Shown here: piece after piece, positions 1 through 14,500 of the stretch
Layout of the letters: each line of letters opens with the position of its first letter
Position numbering within the stretch: position 1 is the first letter of the stretch
DNA from: Plakobranchus ocellatus
Lineage: Eukaryota; Mollusca; Gastropoda; Plakobranchidae
Assembly: GCA_019648995.1 (NCBI GenBank)
Contig: BLXT01004562.1
Span: 552,539 to 584,149, forward strand
Direction: 5' to 3'
DNA length: 31,611 nt
Made by a program: the position numbers and the translations under genes
Notes under the pieces: generated by a model
What the model was told of the DNA's origin: nothing
What the model saw: only the letters and a program-made list of their open reading frames with translations
The model's database searches: none

Positions 1-20
1 TGATGATGATGATGATGATA
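1..20. repeat. (TGA)n microsatellite, cut by window edge
   Basis: Six tandem TGA units open the window. The array probably continues to the left. No coding context is visible. Confidence 0.9.
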
Positions 21-744
21 TCCATTAAAAAGAGCTTTACAGGAGGGAAACATGTTTGCAGAGAAAATATAAAGGCAAAAAATTGTTGATATAACATAGC
101 AATGATCAGGTTTAGGTGCCTTTAACTCCATACTGAGACAACCATCAATTTAGTTAGCTTTTTGTTGCAGGGAAGGGCAGTGGAAACGAAGGCAATACAG
201 CAAGCTCATACTTGAAAAGAAATTTGTTAATGAAATTTGGTAGTGTTGAATATTCAGGTGCAGATTGAGAGGGGAAAAAAAATAAAAAAAATAAAAGGAA
301 ATATTAAAAACAAAAAGTTTCACACACTCAAACGTTTCGTCTTTACAAATGCTTTAAAATTTGATTCACTTTCTTATTATACTTTGATCCAATCGTGCAA
401 AAGTTTTAATATCCAACCCCTTTTACTTTATAGTTTGTGTCTGTGTCCATCCCTGCTTGTTGTAACAAGAAAAATTATGGATGTAGTTAGTTCTTTGTAT
501 CAATACAAGGAAGCTGCCATAGTCTGAATTGCTCTTAACTTTAACATCTTTCATTGTTTGCATGGCTGTTTTCACCAAACTGTCACAACATGTGCGTGTA
601 TAAATCAGAGACTCCCAACCTGTTGTAAAATTTTGATGTCCATCCCAACCCTTGCTACCGCCAGCTCTTCCCTAGAAAAAAGGTCAAATTTAAAAAAAAA
701 ACAAAAAAATCATACAATTTTCAAAAACAAAATAGAACAACATG
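21..744. other. Intergenic DNA downstream of the chitobiase gene
   Basis: AT-rich sequence with A-runs. The short open frames here have no recognisable protein character. On the minus strand, positions 680-735 are strongly T- and GT-rich, as expected just past a cleavage/polyadenylation site. I see no gene. Confidence 0.55.
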
Positions 745-2456
745 TCTTGTTTGCATTATGAAGTTTATTATTATATTAAAAACATAGCAAAGTTTCAAAA
801 CTGTACATACACACAAAAAAAAAATACAAATGGTGAATTTTTTTTAAGTACCCACTGAAATGACTTGTCCATGCAGGGAATGATAGCATTTGTTTGACAA
901 GGCCAGTAATGTATGAGTTAATGTATAAAAAAAGGTCATTGGCACTCAAGGAATAAAAGACAAGAAACAAAAAATGGTCTAGCAAAAAAACTATGCCCCA
1001 AAAAAAAAAAAAATAACCATAGCCTTCAATAGAAATAGGTAGAGCCTAGTATAAAATAAATAAATACTTGTTTTCCATTCCAAAATAAATGTATTTCTCT
1101 CTATTTTATTTTGAGGTTGCTCTTAAGCCTAAGCAATCTCTTTTGAAAAAAAAAAGTGTAGATGCTGACAATAGTAAAGGCCAGATACAGCATGTTTATC
1201 TTGAGTTTACAAACCACCATGAAAACAACACGAGCGGCTCATGTTTCTCAAAATAAAAGTGTTTCTGAGAGTTCATTTCTCCACTTCAAACAGGTTTGCT
1301 TCATAGAATTACATTAGACTTCAGTTATTTCAGGCATAACCCAAAATCACACATCATGGCAAAACGACAAGATTTTAAAATCAATTTTTTAGGAGGAGGG
1401 GGTGCAGCTTAAAATCTTGAAAAAAAATTAACAAATGTGTACTAAACCTTGTTTAACAAATTACGTCAGGAGTCTTTCAACATTTGGATTTTTTATGCAA
1501 TTACATTTAAAAACACTATAGTTTCCTAATGGATGCCCCAAGCAGGCTTTGTAGTAGGAAATACATATTTGCCTTCCAGGAATAATGCATCACTTAACAA
1601 TTACAAAATATTATTATACAAGGCAGCCAAGAATCCTGAAAAATAAAGTTTACGATTTGTAGTTTAAGCATGACGGTTTAAAAAAAAAGGGAATTTTTAA
1701 ACATGAAATTAAGCTTATTAGCCTAATGTATAAACCTGCTTTCTCAAAGAGTATAAAAACTAAATACAAATTTTAAAATTTTCCTACTGTTTTCATGGAA
1801 AAATTGTAATAAAAAAAAATTGAAATTTATACTGAGAGCAATAGTCACATCACTTTGCGTTGAGCGACTGTCTTTACACAATTTTGATTTTTTTTTTTTC
1901 CTTTTGCTATAAGCCCCTTGAGAATACTCAAGATGTAGAAAAAAACAACCAAAAAAAAAAGTGAAATTTTGTTAATTTTACAGGTGACTTAACACAAACC
2001 ATATCTGGGCTTTGAAGAATAACCCAGAGAAAAAGAATTAAATCAAGTGCAACCACATCCAGGGTCCAGATAATGATCTGCATTGAAATAACTGTTGTGA
2101 AACTGCCTTAATTTGTTGGAAAAGCCTAGTATTTTTTCATAAAGGTCAAAACAGATTACCTACGGATAATTTTTGCTTCTAAGTTATGGGAAAAGTTACT
2201 TTCGTAATGTGAGGTTTTTTTTTTTTTTCGTAAGACTGCAACTACTTCAGATCTGTGAGCGTTACAATATGATGAGCAAGAACAAACTGTATTAAAAAAC
2301 TCCCATTTTTCCATTTCAATCAAGATACTTCAGATGAAAATGCTGCCTAGAATTTAACAAAAATAATCCTTAGAATGTTCAAATCGCAACCTTCTGCTTG
2401 ACCCTGAATTTTTAGTGTCGTCTTGGTTTTTTTTTGTTTGTCCTGTAAACAGAACC
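745..2456 (-). other. Inferred 3' UTR of the chitobiase gene
   Basis: This runs from the stop codon at 2457-2459 to the candidate poly(A) site. It is AT-rich with many A/T runs and no credible coding frame on either strand. Its extent is inferred only from the AATAAA at 764-769; transcript ends would settle it. Confidence 0.4.
764..769 (-). terminator. Candidate polyadenylation signal of the chitobiase gene
   Basis: On the minus strand this reads AATAAA. It is followed 30-80 bases further on by a long T/GT-rich stretch (about 735 down to 680), the usual downstream element. Cleavage would fall near 740-750. A second AATAAA on the minus strand inside TTTTATTTTG near 1100-1110 is an alternative, which would give a shorter 3' UTR. 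Confidence 0.5.
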
Positions 2457-2538
2457 TCAGCTTCCCTGCTCATCACTCTCTGCATAAGTTTTCACATCCA
2501 CTTTAGTAATGCGGCTGTGGTACCTCCCGTTATGAGAG
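2457..2538 (-). CDS. Chitobiase coding exon 14 (residues 910-935) and stop
   Basis: Acceptor TTATTTCAG. It encodes SHNGRYHSRITKVDV, completing the C-terminal domain with the conserved 'SRxxxV' strand. A short acidic tail ends at TGA (2459-2457). Confidence 0.88.
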
Positions 2539-5500
2539 CTGAAATAAGAACACAAGAAAATATATGAAAAAAAAAATAAAATAAAAGATAAACCATCAAA
2601 TCATGACACACTGCAATCAAAGGAGCAGCAATCAACAGTATTAGATATCTCCAGGCACAATAATTCATTTTAAAAATAATTTGATACAAGGCAGGAGTAA
2701 CACAATCTTTAAACCTGCTTGAAGTCTATAGTGTCCACTTTTAGCTTCTTTAATATTATTACCATTACAAAACTTAAAAGATGCAATCGATCTCAGTCTT
2801 TTTTTCCTGCTTGAACTGAAGAGAGACTTTATGGGGAAAAGATTTGACACTAATGATATTTTCAAGCCGCAGATGAACAGTGAAAGTCCACAAAGTGGAT
2901 GTTCAACTCTCAAACTCAAACACTTTTGAGTGACTGACAGATGGCGTAAATCATTAGTTGAGTAGAGGCTACATTGAGGAGAACTAACATAGCGAGTACA
3001 TGCCAGATATCAAAGCTGCATCTCAACATTGTCAGGGAAATAAGCTTTTGATGTGCTTGTATTGACTTGTTACAAAAGCAACATTGCTTTGAAATAAATT
3101 TTACCACTGCAATGCTTATAAAAAGGAGTCATATAATATTTGCAAATAGGCATGTGTTCATCAAACATGAATTTCTCAAAAAATCGTATATCTTGTACTA
3201 TTATTTTTTTCACCCCAATTCATACTGTACTTGTATAATGTCTATGCACCAAACTTGAAATCTTTGACCCCTCTGTGCATTCAGTTTAACATTTATCAAA
3301 TATTTTTGTTTTCTTTCAGTTAAGGTCAGTGGTAATATGACCAGCATGGTTTCAACAGTGTTGCTTGTCATCTTTTATTTATTGTGAAATTAACTTCTCA
3401 TACGTTGATATATTTAAAGTAACATGTAAAAAAAAATTGATCTACCTGTAAACGAGGTTCAATCGATGGAATCTTACTTTCTTTTAAACATCTATATTTT
3501 TCGCAATGCCACGAAGCAACTTGTCTACAGAGAGATACATATGATTAACTATGAAGACTGACTGAGCTTCTCACCTTGCCCTAACCAGTATCTCATGGTA
3601 GGCCTCCAACCCCACTGGCGATTCATAGACTTTCCATGTGTTCCCTTGATCTACAGAATAGTGGAGGGGTAGACCTGGATAACAGCTTAGCATCTCTAGG
3701 TGTCCGTCACCGCTCAATCTGTTTTATGATAAATAAAAAAAAAAACCATGAAAACAAATGTCCAAAAGCCAGTTGAGTGTTTCACAGATCTCAATACCCA
3801 ATTATGGCAATGAGTCTCATAAACTGAGTCTATTTACTGGCACATCTGACTTATGAAATCAGGTAATAAAACTCTGAAATCTCTAAATACAATCTAAAGA
3901 GATTCCATTAAAGAATGATATATTTTATCCCTGTATTTTCACATTTTTGCAGAAAAAAATTCATTTTGCAGATCTTGCAGCATGACGAAAATTTTTTCTT
4001 CCCTTTTTTTTTAAAAAAAATTTGGTAATGGCTCTGTAATAACAAGATATCTTAAAACTCTATCTCCATGGAGTGGCTAAATGGTTGGAACAGTGCATGT
4101 TTTTTAAAACCAAGGCAATAGATCATTACACAAAATCAATCTATGGGTTTGAATATACCAGGCTTTTATAAGTTTGTTTCTGATCTGCTGCAGAATACAC
4201 ACCCAGTCTAAGTCGATTGTGCATTCAAAGTGAGTAAAGCCGATAAAATCATCTGTCTAAAGACCAGTCCAAATGTGTCAGAAGTCACATTTTTAACTTT
4301 TCAATCGAAAAACCCTGAGATGTCTTTTTGTGAGCATTGTGTCATTCGATATCTGCCAAGATATTGGACTTTTTATATTAAAATAGGCATTGAAAGAGAA
4401 AAAAAAAACCTAGAAATTTAATTTTCTCAAAAATTTTACATGCAACAGACTGGGCTCAAGATATTTGTCTTTACGATAAGCATTTTCACTCATATTTTCA
4501 TTCATAAAAAAAAAATTTTCACATATAAACATTTTCATTTTTGTAAGTCGCCTGAGATCAAGTACGGTTTGACACACTGTTTTTTTTTTGTAAGTTGCTC
4601 AGTAAAAGCCTTTTCTGTTCATATGCGTTTCATTAAGATTAACACTGAATGTCTAAACCTAGCTCCATTCTAACCTTGCCCCTGGTGGAGGTATGTGGTA
4701 TGGGATATCTACAGCCTCCATCCTTTTCAACTCTTTGTGGCCCAGAGTCATAGCAAACTTGGCCCAATCCTCGTCCTGTGCCTTCCCTCTCTTGTCAGCC
4801 ACCTGTTTCTCCCACGATGCACAGTGCCACGCCCTTTCTGCCAGGGCAATGAGACGTGGACAGATCATCTCGTGAAACTGCTGGCGAGTGCGCACTAGCT
4901 CTGTCCATATCTGACCCTGCAAGCCTGAACAGTTGATTTGAGTAAAGAAGTTAGCTCTTTTGAATAGAAAAAAATTGATTATCTTGATAAAGAGAGACTT
5001 GACAGAGATATTTATTTTTTTAGGTCTTAATTCATCCCTAGATAAAGTAAGGACATTCTAGCTCAAAACTGTAAGAGAAAAATCTTTCCACACACAAATT
5101 TAACTTATGTACAGGATTTTTCATTACTTTTTTTAAAGACAGAAAGAAAGTATAAAGCAAGGCAGCCAGCTTCAAATATTAAAATCACAAGGCTAAAGTC
5201 ATTAAAACATTGTAGAAAATAAAAAAAAAATGATAAGACAAAATCAGGAAATCAAGACACATTTATTTTTTGGTGTTCCTGAAAGAGAAATATGGATATG
5301 AAATAATGAACAAAAACCTTTAATATTCTCTGGTTTCTTGAGCTGTGTATAATCTTCCGACTCTGTGATGGCCTTTAGGTCAGCTTTAGTTAGTTTCTCG
5401 CCGGTCAGTTTAACATCAGCATTGGCCATAATGTTGGTCGGCATGAAATTGAAAACTTTATGGGTGTCCACAAATCGGCAGGCCCAGAACAAACCACGCT

Positions 5501-8500
5501 CCTCTGGGTCTGGCTCATGAGGGTGATCAAAATAGAAATGGGTGCCTGGAGCTAATATCACCTGCACATGGAGAAAAAAAGAATGATATCTGAAATTTAC
5601 AAAATTATAAAAGTAAAAAAACTATAAAAAAATTATTTCTGGTCATCACAAGAATTTTTGGCGTGTGAAAAAAAATGCCTAATTCATTTTTTGAAAGGTA
5701 TAATAGATACTGTTAAAAATAGGTTTAATATCAATGAAAACAGGAAAGTTATTGCATATTTTTACACACACACACATTCATATATGACAATAATGAAATT
5801 TTTAAAAACCATTAAGTTATAGTAATTGTGCCTTTCGAGAAGTAATTTAATTGCTCAAAATTGTCGTTATGAAATATGCAGGTTAAAAAAATGTATATTA
5901 TGATAAATGCTGTTCCAAGTCTTCAGAGCATAAATGTAAAAAAAATTGTGACGCTTACAATCATACAAAAATTGACCTACTTCATATCCCTCATTGGCCA
6001 GCTTATGAGCATCATAGGCCTGGCCTTTCTCCCACACATTCCTCCAGAAGTAGACTGAAACCTTAGAATTGGCAAATTTAGATCGCCTGTAGGGCTCAGA
6101 TTTGTTCACTACCTGTAGACATAATTAAGTATAATAAATTTTCATCATCTGTTCTAAAAGCATTGGTCTGAAAAAATAAATAGATAATAACGATTTCAAA
6201 AGACAAAGATTGTACATGGAAGAAAGTCTAAGAGGCAATCATGTAATACTTGATTGGCACCATGATGTTAAATTTTCCCATCTTACCACATGTGAGCAAT
6301 CGAAGAGCCAAGAAACTGCAATTTCAGCTCATTTTCACAAGGACTTTGAGGTTATATTTTGTCAGTACGATAAAATTTGGTCAGAGAACAAACATTTTAA
6401 TGTATTCTCTTTTGCCACATAATCCTTCTTACAGAATTACTTATATATCAACAAAGGGAAATGTGAGGCTTTGAAAAGTACAAATTTTAATTAGGATACA
6501 AAAATGAATTTAGCTTTTAACATGAAGAATGAGATACAATGATCAATTTCAAACATAGATGTTAGCAAAGGGCTCATTCTTATCATAGAGATATTACAAG
6601 CAAACAAGCCAGCCAATTCTAATATAGGAGGGTTGGCAGCAAATATCTTTAAAATTGTATAAAAGTCATAACATGAGAACACTTCTCCCTCCCCTTCTTT
6701 ATTTCAGATTGCAACTCCTAAAGTAAGTGACTTACAATTCCATCCTGCCATGCCCCTAGCTCCAAACCATGCTTGTAAGCTTGCTGAGCCACACGCAGCA
6801 CAAAGTATTCCATCAAATCCTCCATGGAATCCACCTTCTTGGAGTCGACTAGAGCCAGGCACGCTGGCGACTCATCCCAGGCCTCGTACGGAACCTCATC
6901 CCCACCAAGATGAAACACACGGAGTGGCTGGATTTCTTGGTGCATTTCTTTCAGCTCTTTGATTACCTGTGAATGTTAAGGAATGTCTGTTTAAAATAAA
7001 TGCAAGGTCAAAGCTCTTCAGTCAACAGTTCTAAAATGAAGACAAAAGTAGAGGGCAGAATAAGAAAAAAAACAAACTTAAATGTTGAGGATCCCAGACG
7101 TTTTCGTTTTCTTTTTCTTATGATCCTCAAAGGTGATTTGATCATCATCAGTTGATTTCAGCATCCTCAAAAAAAGCAATGTGAAATAATTTTTAGAAAA
7201 ATTATTTTTCTTTGGCAAAGCCACCACTTAGGACGCTACATGGAGATTTGGAGAATTTCAAGCTTTGGATCTTCTCCCACTTTGGTACAGGTAAAATACT
7301 TCATCTATAAATATCAATTTATTGATCCCTTATCACATGTATCTTTTTGAAACTTAAATCTATGTTTCTGTTTGAGATTAGTTTTTGATTGTGCAACTAA
7401 GATGGTAGGTGAGGGCCTGAAAACTTGTAGAATAAAAACCTTTGCTACTACATCAAACAAAGAACCATAATATTTTACGGATGTATCATAAGACGACATC
7501 AACAGCAATGTAACAGAATACTAGAATACTTATTGAGGGGATACCTCTTTGTGTTGACTCCTAAAACTAAATTTGATCTAGGCATAGACCTTAGTCTAAC
7601 TTAAATAATCATTGTTTCATACTTTAAAATATAGATTTAAATCTTATATAAACATATAGAGAAACAAGTGAAGACTGTCATACAGATAAATTTTTCAGCT
7701 AGTTCTCCAGCATGTCTCAAAAATATAAGAAAGGTTTCCTTTAAACACTATTTTTTTCTTTTGTGGTTTTCTTCAAAGTGCTATATCTCAAATTTTAAAT
7801 TGAATTTTTTTTAAAAAATGTGTAAAAATTTTTAATTATTTTGCGTGGAAACAAGAAGAGATTGCAAAAAAAAAAATAAAGCATCGATTCTAAACTGAAA
7901 ATTTTAAACATGGGCTATATTTTTACAGGCTTCACATGCATATGCAAAAACTAAAGAATAAAGAAACTTCACTGCAGGTTACTTTGCACTCACAAATATT
8001 AAAAGAAAAAGAAAAATGAGGCTCACTTTATCCACAAAAGCATAAGTAGACTCTAGACCTGGATTCATAGAATTGTCTGCCAACATCTGCACTGAGAAGG
8101 CATAAGAATGTGCTGGAAGGTCGGGCTCGGACAGCAAGTATTGTTTAGCTTCTTTCCTTTTATTCTGCACAAAATAAAGGAAATAATAATACACTACCAG
8201 TAAAAACAAGCCTACAGACACAAAGGCAACTACCTACAAAAGAAGAAAAAAGTTGGAATCAATTATTCTCAGCCTAAAAAAAGGATAGACCTAAAAAAAG
8301 GAATGTTGATAAAGATCTTACTAAAAAATAATAAAAAAAAAAATAATGAAATAACCATCAGCATACTCAAAAATATCAAAAGCAAAAACAATATACAAAT
8401 CCCCTTCCTCCTCGTAAAAAATATTCAGCAACAAAAATATAACAAGAACAATATTAGAAAAAAAGCCCAAAAGCATCCAAGGATTAAAATTTTACATCTA

Positions 8501-11500
8501 CAACTGTTCAAATTAGCAGACTCATGTGATGAACTGACCTTTGCCATCAATCTGTCATAGCGAACCTTCATGGCTCTGACTGCAGCATGGCTATGGCCAG
8601 GCATATCGATCTCCGGTATGACCTCAATATGAAGCTCATTTGCATGACGTAGAATTTCTTTGTAATCCTCCACACTGGAACAGAAAATCATAAAAAAGGA
8701 TAAATTGATGTATGTTGAAATATGACTCTTGGCATGTTTCATAAAGATAGTAGCAATGATATCCAGAGAAAATTAATATACTTAAAATAATAAGAAAATG
8801 GATTGTAAAAACTGATCACAAACTGTAACTCATGATTTATTTTAGCTTTTTAAAAAATTATTTGACATTACATCTGGTCCAGGGCCTCCTAACTTTCTCA
8901 CCCTAATTCTATAATTATCTGTAGTCCAGTTGAATATAGAGAGGAACTGACATGGCACACAACCTGTAATTTTGCAATCAGAAAGGAAGAGAGATAGATG
9001 CATGCTAAGCAGACTTAATTTTTATAGGCAAAGAAATTATTTGGATTTTTAAAAGGCAGGCAGAAATTAAAAAACAAATTAAAGACAGTGAACCTTACAC
9101 CAATGGACTCAGAGCCAATATATCTTATCTTTTACAGCTCATACTTATGTTCTGATTATTTTAGGACAACTTTTAATGCCAACAAGACCCTGGATTCAAT
9201 GAGAGCATAATATGAGACCTGAGCATGTCTTTTATCAAGGATTCACTGTAACATAACAGTAAATGCACTAAGACTATCAAAACAAGATGCCTTCATGGAA
9301 AACAAAAGGTGGAACAAAGGACAAATAAATTTTGCTTCTGTAAAGAGTTCAGTGCTTTTGACCTGACTATTTGCTGAAAGTGATACACTTTGACCACTTA
9401 GCTGCTATGGCGCAAAAGTTATTCACCTTGAAAATCTCAAACAGAATCAAATTTTCTTTTTTTTGCCATGGCATGGTGTTTCATTGCATGTAGGTCTCCT
9501 CTTAAAAAAAGAACCAAAAAACAAAATAAAAAACAACTGAATACATTAATAGCATTAAAAAAAAAAAAAGCCACATTCATGAAAAAGAATACAAATCAGG
9601 GTCAAGACATTTTTCCCGAAAGGTGATTTTGTTCCTGCAGTCAAGTGGTTTAAAAGATTTATTACCTGTAATATCCACAGCCAAGTCCATGAGGAAAGGG
9701 ACCGGAGCCTAATAAAGGCAGAAGACAAGTGTTTTCTTCTAGATCATGACCTCTCTTTGAACCTACCTGAATGAATTCAACAAAAAATCATACATTGATA
9801 ATAAAACAATTTGTAATTATAGAAAGCAAATTACCTTTGAAAATTTTGAAATTATTATGTCATGCTTATTTGATTATCAATATGAATGAGTGACATACCA
9901 CATTATAAATCCTTGATATATCATGTGACTCGAATCATTTTGCTATGATGTAAAAATGCATTAGGATTTATTGATTCTGAGCCAAGATATGAAAAACATG
10001 AAAGATATGTATGAATCATTTGAAAAGGGATTGTAGTGTTTTAAATGTGTTTTCTACACTTAATTATTATTTTTTTTTTTTTTAGTATTTACAAAGACTA
10101 GTGACAAAGCAAAAGAAAAACAATCAAAAAATCACCTAGTCAATATGAGTCCCAAGCTAAATTTTTAGCATTGTAAACCATTGGCAAAGCCTGCTGCTGC
10201 GCTATAGGACCTTTTTAATGGTAAACCATAATTGGATATAGCTGTCTTTCTTACAAAGTTATCAACAGAAAGAAAAAAAAAAATGTGTCTGAAAACTAAC
10301 ACATGGATTCATTAAGACTAGTCTTAAGACAACATACGCTATTTATTTAAGATATCATATGAACCTCATTCAATTAATACCAATAAGTGGAGCCTTTGTG
10401 CAAATCAAGAGATTGCATCTATCAAGCAATGGATGGAGAGGATGTCACAGTATTTATTTATAAAGTTATATTGATTTTTGTGTCATTGGTATTAAGATCT
10501 ACAAAAGATTTTGCTTTTCACGAGACAGACAATTATGATACCAGTTCAGCAATTTTAAGAATATCTAAATATTATCTAAATTTGCTAAAAAAACATTTTC
10601 AGCTTTTTAAATAATTATTAACTTAATTTATTCTTGTTCTATTAAATCTTAGGAAATCTTTGGTTGTAAAACAAACACAAAAAAAAATAATTAGACAAAA
10701 GTTACATATTTTTCCATATGTGGAATAAGGCTGACAGCAGCAAGATAAGAGGCCAACAATAAAAGGATCCTTGTGGGACTCAGAAGATTTAAAATCATGG
10801 CCTGCAAGAGAGTTTTTTTTCTTGAACTCCATAAGTTCTATGAACTAAAGATCTATAACAAAAACTGCAATTTTGTAAAGTGTGAAGATTAGTTGCGCAA
10901 AATAAAACCGGTAACATAAATATCTTTGTACGCCCAATGCCTACTTTTGGGAGATCTATCAATAAAATTTTTCTCTAATATTTCCTTAAGAGCAAGGTAG
11001 TCAAGCGCACTCTAAATTTTCCGTTTTGCTGGAGAGAAAGGTTGTGTAGGCCTATAACCAATTTATACTAACTCCCATAAAAGAGAAAATTCATTATGTT
11101 CATCACACATTGCTTTGCAAATGATTAAAAATGAAAAAGATCAAGACTTAGGAAGGCTCATGTAAGTCAACTGTTTATCTCCATTGAAATATTTCTCACA
11201 GTACCTCAGTAAGCTCTTCAAGGCCGGGTATTTCAAGCCTCCAACCCTCATCATCTGTTAAATGAAAGTGAAACTTGTTCATTTTATAAGCAGCCATTAG
11301 GTCCAGGAGCTGAAGAATTTCTCGCTTCTCTTGGAAATTTCTGGAAATATCAACGTGCATGCCCCTGTAGGAGTACCTTGGGGCATCATGTACTGTACAG
11401 GATGGAATAGTTAGACGGTTACCACAAGAGGAGATGGTTGGACTTGAGGAGTTTTTGGAAGAGGAAGATTGTGGACTTGTCAAACTTAGCAAGGTTTGAA

Positions 11501-14500
11501 CTGCATAAAATGCTCCTGCTCTTGTGCTGGCTGAGATCTGTAAAAGTAGAAAGTATTTTTATATGAGCCATATAACTATAATTGAATAAAAAGAAGAAAA
11601 AAAATAGTATGTTTTCATTCAAGGCAAAATTGTAAATAAACCCTTTTTCTAGAGCTAGAGGAATATGAACAGAATAAAAAGTCCACAGACAATACATTTT
11701 AGCTTGGTTATAGAATGTAAAAATTTGACAAGGGAATTATGCAATATTTGTATGTTGAACAGCCTTGCACCCTTCAGAAACAAATAAAACCAAAATGTGC
11801 ACAGAATGTGATTTGACAGAAAGAAATTTTTTTCATATAGTGTGAACTGCTTTAATATTTATAACTTAAACATTTCAAGATTAATACCTAGCTGATGTAG
11901 TAAGGTTAACTTTGGTTTGCTACTTTGAAAATGAATTTATAATAATATGCATTAAAAGTTCAGTAAAAATTCATTCTTCTCAATAGATGTTACAATAGAA
12001 AGCATTTTGTCAAATTAAATTAGGAAAAAGAGAGGTTTGAACAATTCTGGAAAAAAAAATGTCCTATTATTAACACAAGGAAATCAGACATGTAACAAAT
12101 TGCACACTTAACATTAACCATACAAGTTGAATGCATCACAATAATAGTAATTTTTATGATATGGTTTTAGCTTATGGTAAAAATGGTTGAGGATATATCA
12201 TTATGTATTAGATATACTGGTATTTAAATGCTCTCAGAAAAAAATGAAAAAGGAAAAAAAATATTCAGTTCAAAACACCTGCTTCTCCAAATTTTATTTG
12301 TTCTTTACTTCAAAAGAACTCCGAAACAACTAATTAAGGCTGTTTTGATGAATTATGCATATAATAACACTCATATATACCTGAACAAACTGTTTAGTGG
12401 TGTCTACTTCAAGTCGATAGGCTTCAGATTCAATTAAGGCTGGGTCTGGTGATGACACTTTTTCCTGAGTGAAGGCAATTACTTTTTCAGGGTTTCGGCT
12501 GTCCAAGCGCCCTTTTTCTAATAAAATACCCGTTTTCTCTATTGAAAAGACAAAACATTAAATAAAATATATCAAGCAATCTTTTGAATCAAATACAAAA
12601 GCATTTTTGTTCCTTGTTTAATATAAATAAAGACCCTTTTGAACTTTTTTTTTGAAGGGCAAAATAAGTGGTGTTTTCTTTTAAAAGACACTCAAACATC
12701 ATGGATTGAAGCATACAAAAAAATTGTATTCCCTTACTCCCTTATATTAAGTACTCACTGTCAGAAGCCCATTCAAAAATACACTTGGAATGATTTCCAC
12801 TAAGGCCTCATTTGTAAATAATAACTGAAGCACAAAGAAAAAAAAATGACTTTCCCACTCACAATATAGTGCACCCTCTAAATTATGTGAATACATACTT
12901 ATCATGAAGCTTTCATGAAATACTAATAATGTGAGAGTGGGATTTTTTTTCAATTTTTTCACAAAATTGGCATTTGGAAGATTCTGATTCTTAACCATCT
13001 GAAACTGAAACCTGTGAGTTTTGCGGTAATGAAAATCTAATATCGTATGTTGCTTGCATGAATGACATATGAACTTTTGCATGACTGTCTCTGTTATAGT
13101 GACAGCCTTTATTGCTCTATCAGCAAAGTTTGTAGACATATGGACACTGAAGGAAGTACATTGGTAACACTGATAACAGGATCAGTTCAAACGAGTTTAA
13201 AATAAAAAAATAAAGCTTTCTCTGAAAAATATTTTTAAAGTCATCCCCCTCAATAAGATAGGCCTTTTTACTTTCTGTTCCATACTGGAACAGGCTCTCA
13301 AATAGTCTTTAAAGTATATTTAAACTTAGCAGGTCTGTTGCAACATATAAATATTTCTTTATTTTTATTTTTTAAAAATTACCTGATAAATATTCAGCTT
13401 CTCTGTGGAAAAAACTATCTGGGAAACAAATTCTCCATCCCTCAGAAAAAATATCAACACAGTTGCTCTTGTCTTTAATGACTATTGTGTGAGGAGTCGG
13501 AATAACAGGCTTTAGTTCGCACTGAGTGTCTTTCTGTGAAGATGATGATGAGGATGCTAGTAAATACCGATGAAACCGCACCTCAGGTGTAAATGGCTGG
13601 TAAATGTCATAGCGCCTCCTGCCAGATGTTAGAGTGTAATCGAATCGTTTATAGCGCTTTGGTGTGTCAAAGGGCCCAATAAAATCTAAAGACTCCCCCT
13701 CAGTGCTCTTTATCAATCTGGGCTCTGTCCCGTCTATATGCAAGTACCAGTTGGGGAGAATGTCTGAGCGTGATGCCGAGTAATGCTGGGCATTAAATTT
13801 GATTTTAGTGGACTCTCCACATTTCAGAGGTTGGAATGACTTGAGTGGACTGAGCTTGAAAATGCTGCCATTAACATGAGAGAAGCGCACACCGCTGTAC
13901 TCAAGATCAACACAAGGGTCCATAGGCAGAAAGTTGGGCTCCACCATCCGTAGATGGGAGAAATAGATACTCCATTGATTGCTTGTGCTGCAACCCGCAC
14001 AGAAACCCAGAGTCAGGGAACTATGGTTAGTCAGAGTGATTGACACACTGTATAAGTTCATGCCACCTGTCAGGTTATCTTCAACCTGTTGAAATAATAA
14101 AAAAAATTAATTGTATAAGTTTTCACAATAAAGGTATGATTTCCAAAAAAAATGAAAAACTTTTCACTGCCTGGGTTTACTGACTCGAATAAAATAGATT
14201 TTTTTAAAGGACAGAGTAAAAATGAGAAACTTGAGATGCTTTAACAAAAAGTCATGACAATGACATTATCATTTTTCATTTTTGATGCCAGAATATTTTG
14301 TTTTTTTTTTCAATTAGAATTAGATATTTAAAAAAAAAAATTTTTTTAAGCACAGTAATCTTTGGAAAAGTGCAAGCTGTATAGCTTTAGAATGAAAATT
14401 TAGTAAGAAAATCCTAGGCTTTTGTAAATCTTGGCCCCTTATCATATGTCAGATTTTGCTTGGGGTCACATTTTTGTCACTTTAGAGTCAATTATTTTTC

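Noticed and set aside
4693-4898. Plus-strand open frames opposite chitobiase exon 12
   Set aside because: Antisense shadows of a well-supported coding exon.
7979-8221. Minus-strand frame with a hydrophobic, membrane-like N terminus
   Set aside because: The hydrophobic part is T-rich intron read through the splice acceptor at 8165. Only 8027-8164 is chitobiase coding sequence.
12747-13139. 130-codon minus-strand open frame
   Set aside because: Mostly intron. It overlaps the 48-nt exon in a different frame, has no recognisable family, and does not join in phase with neighbouring exons.
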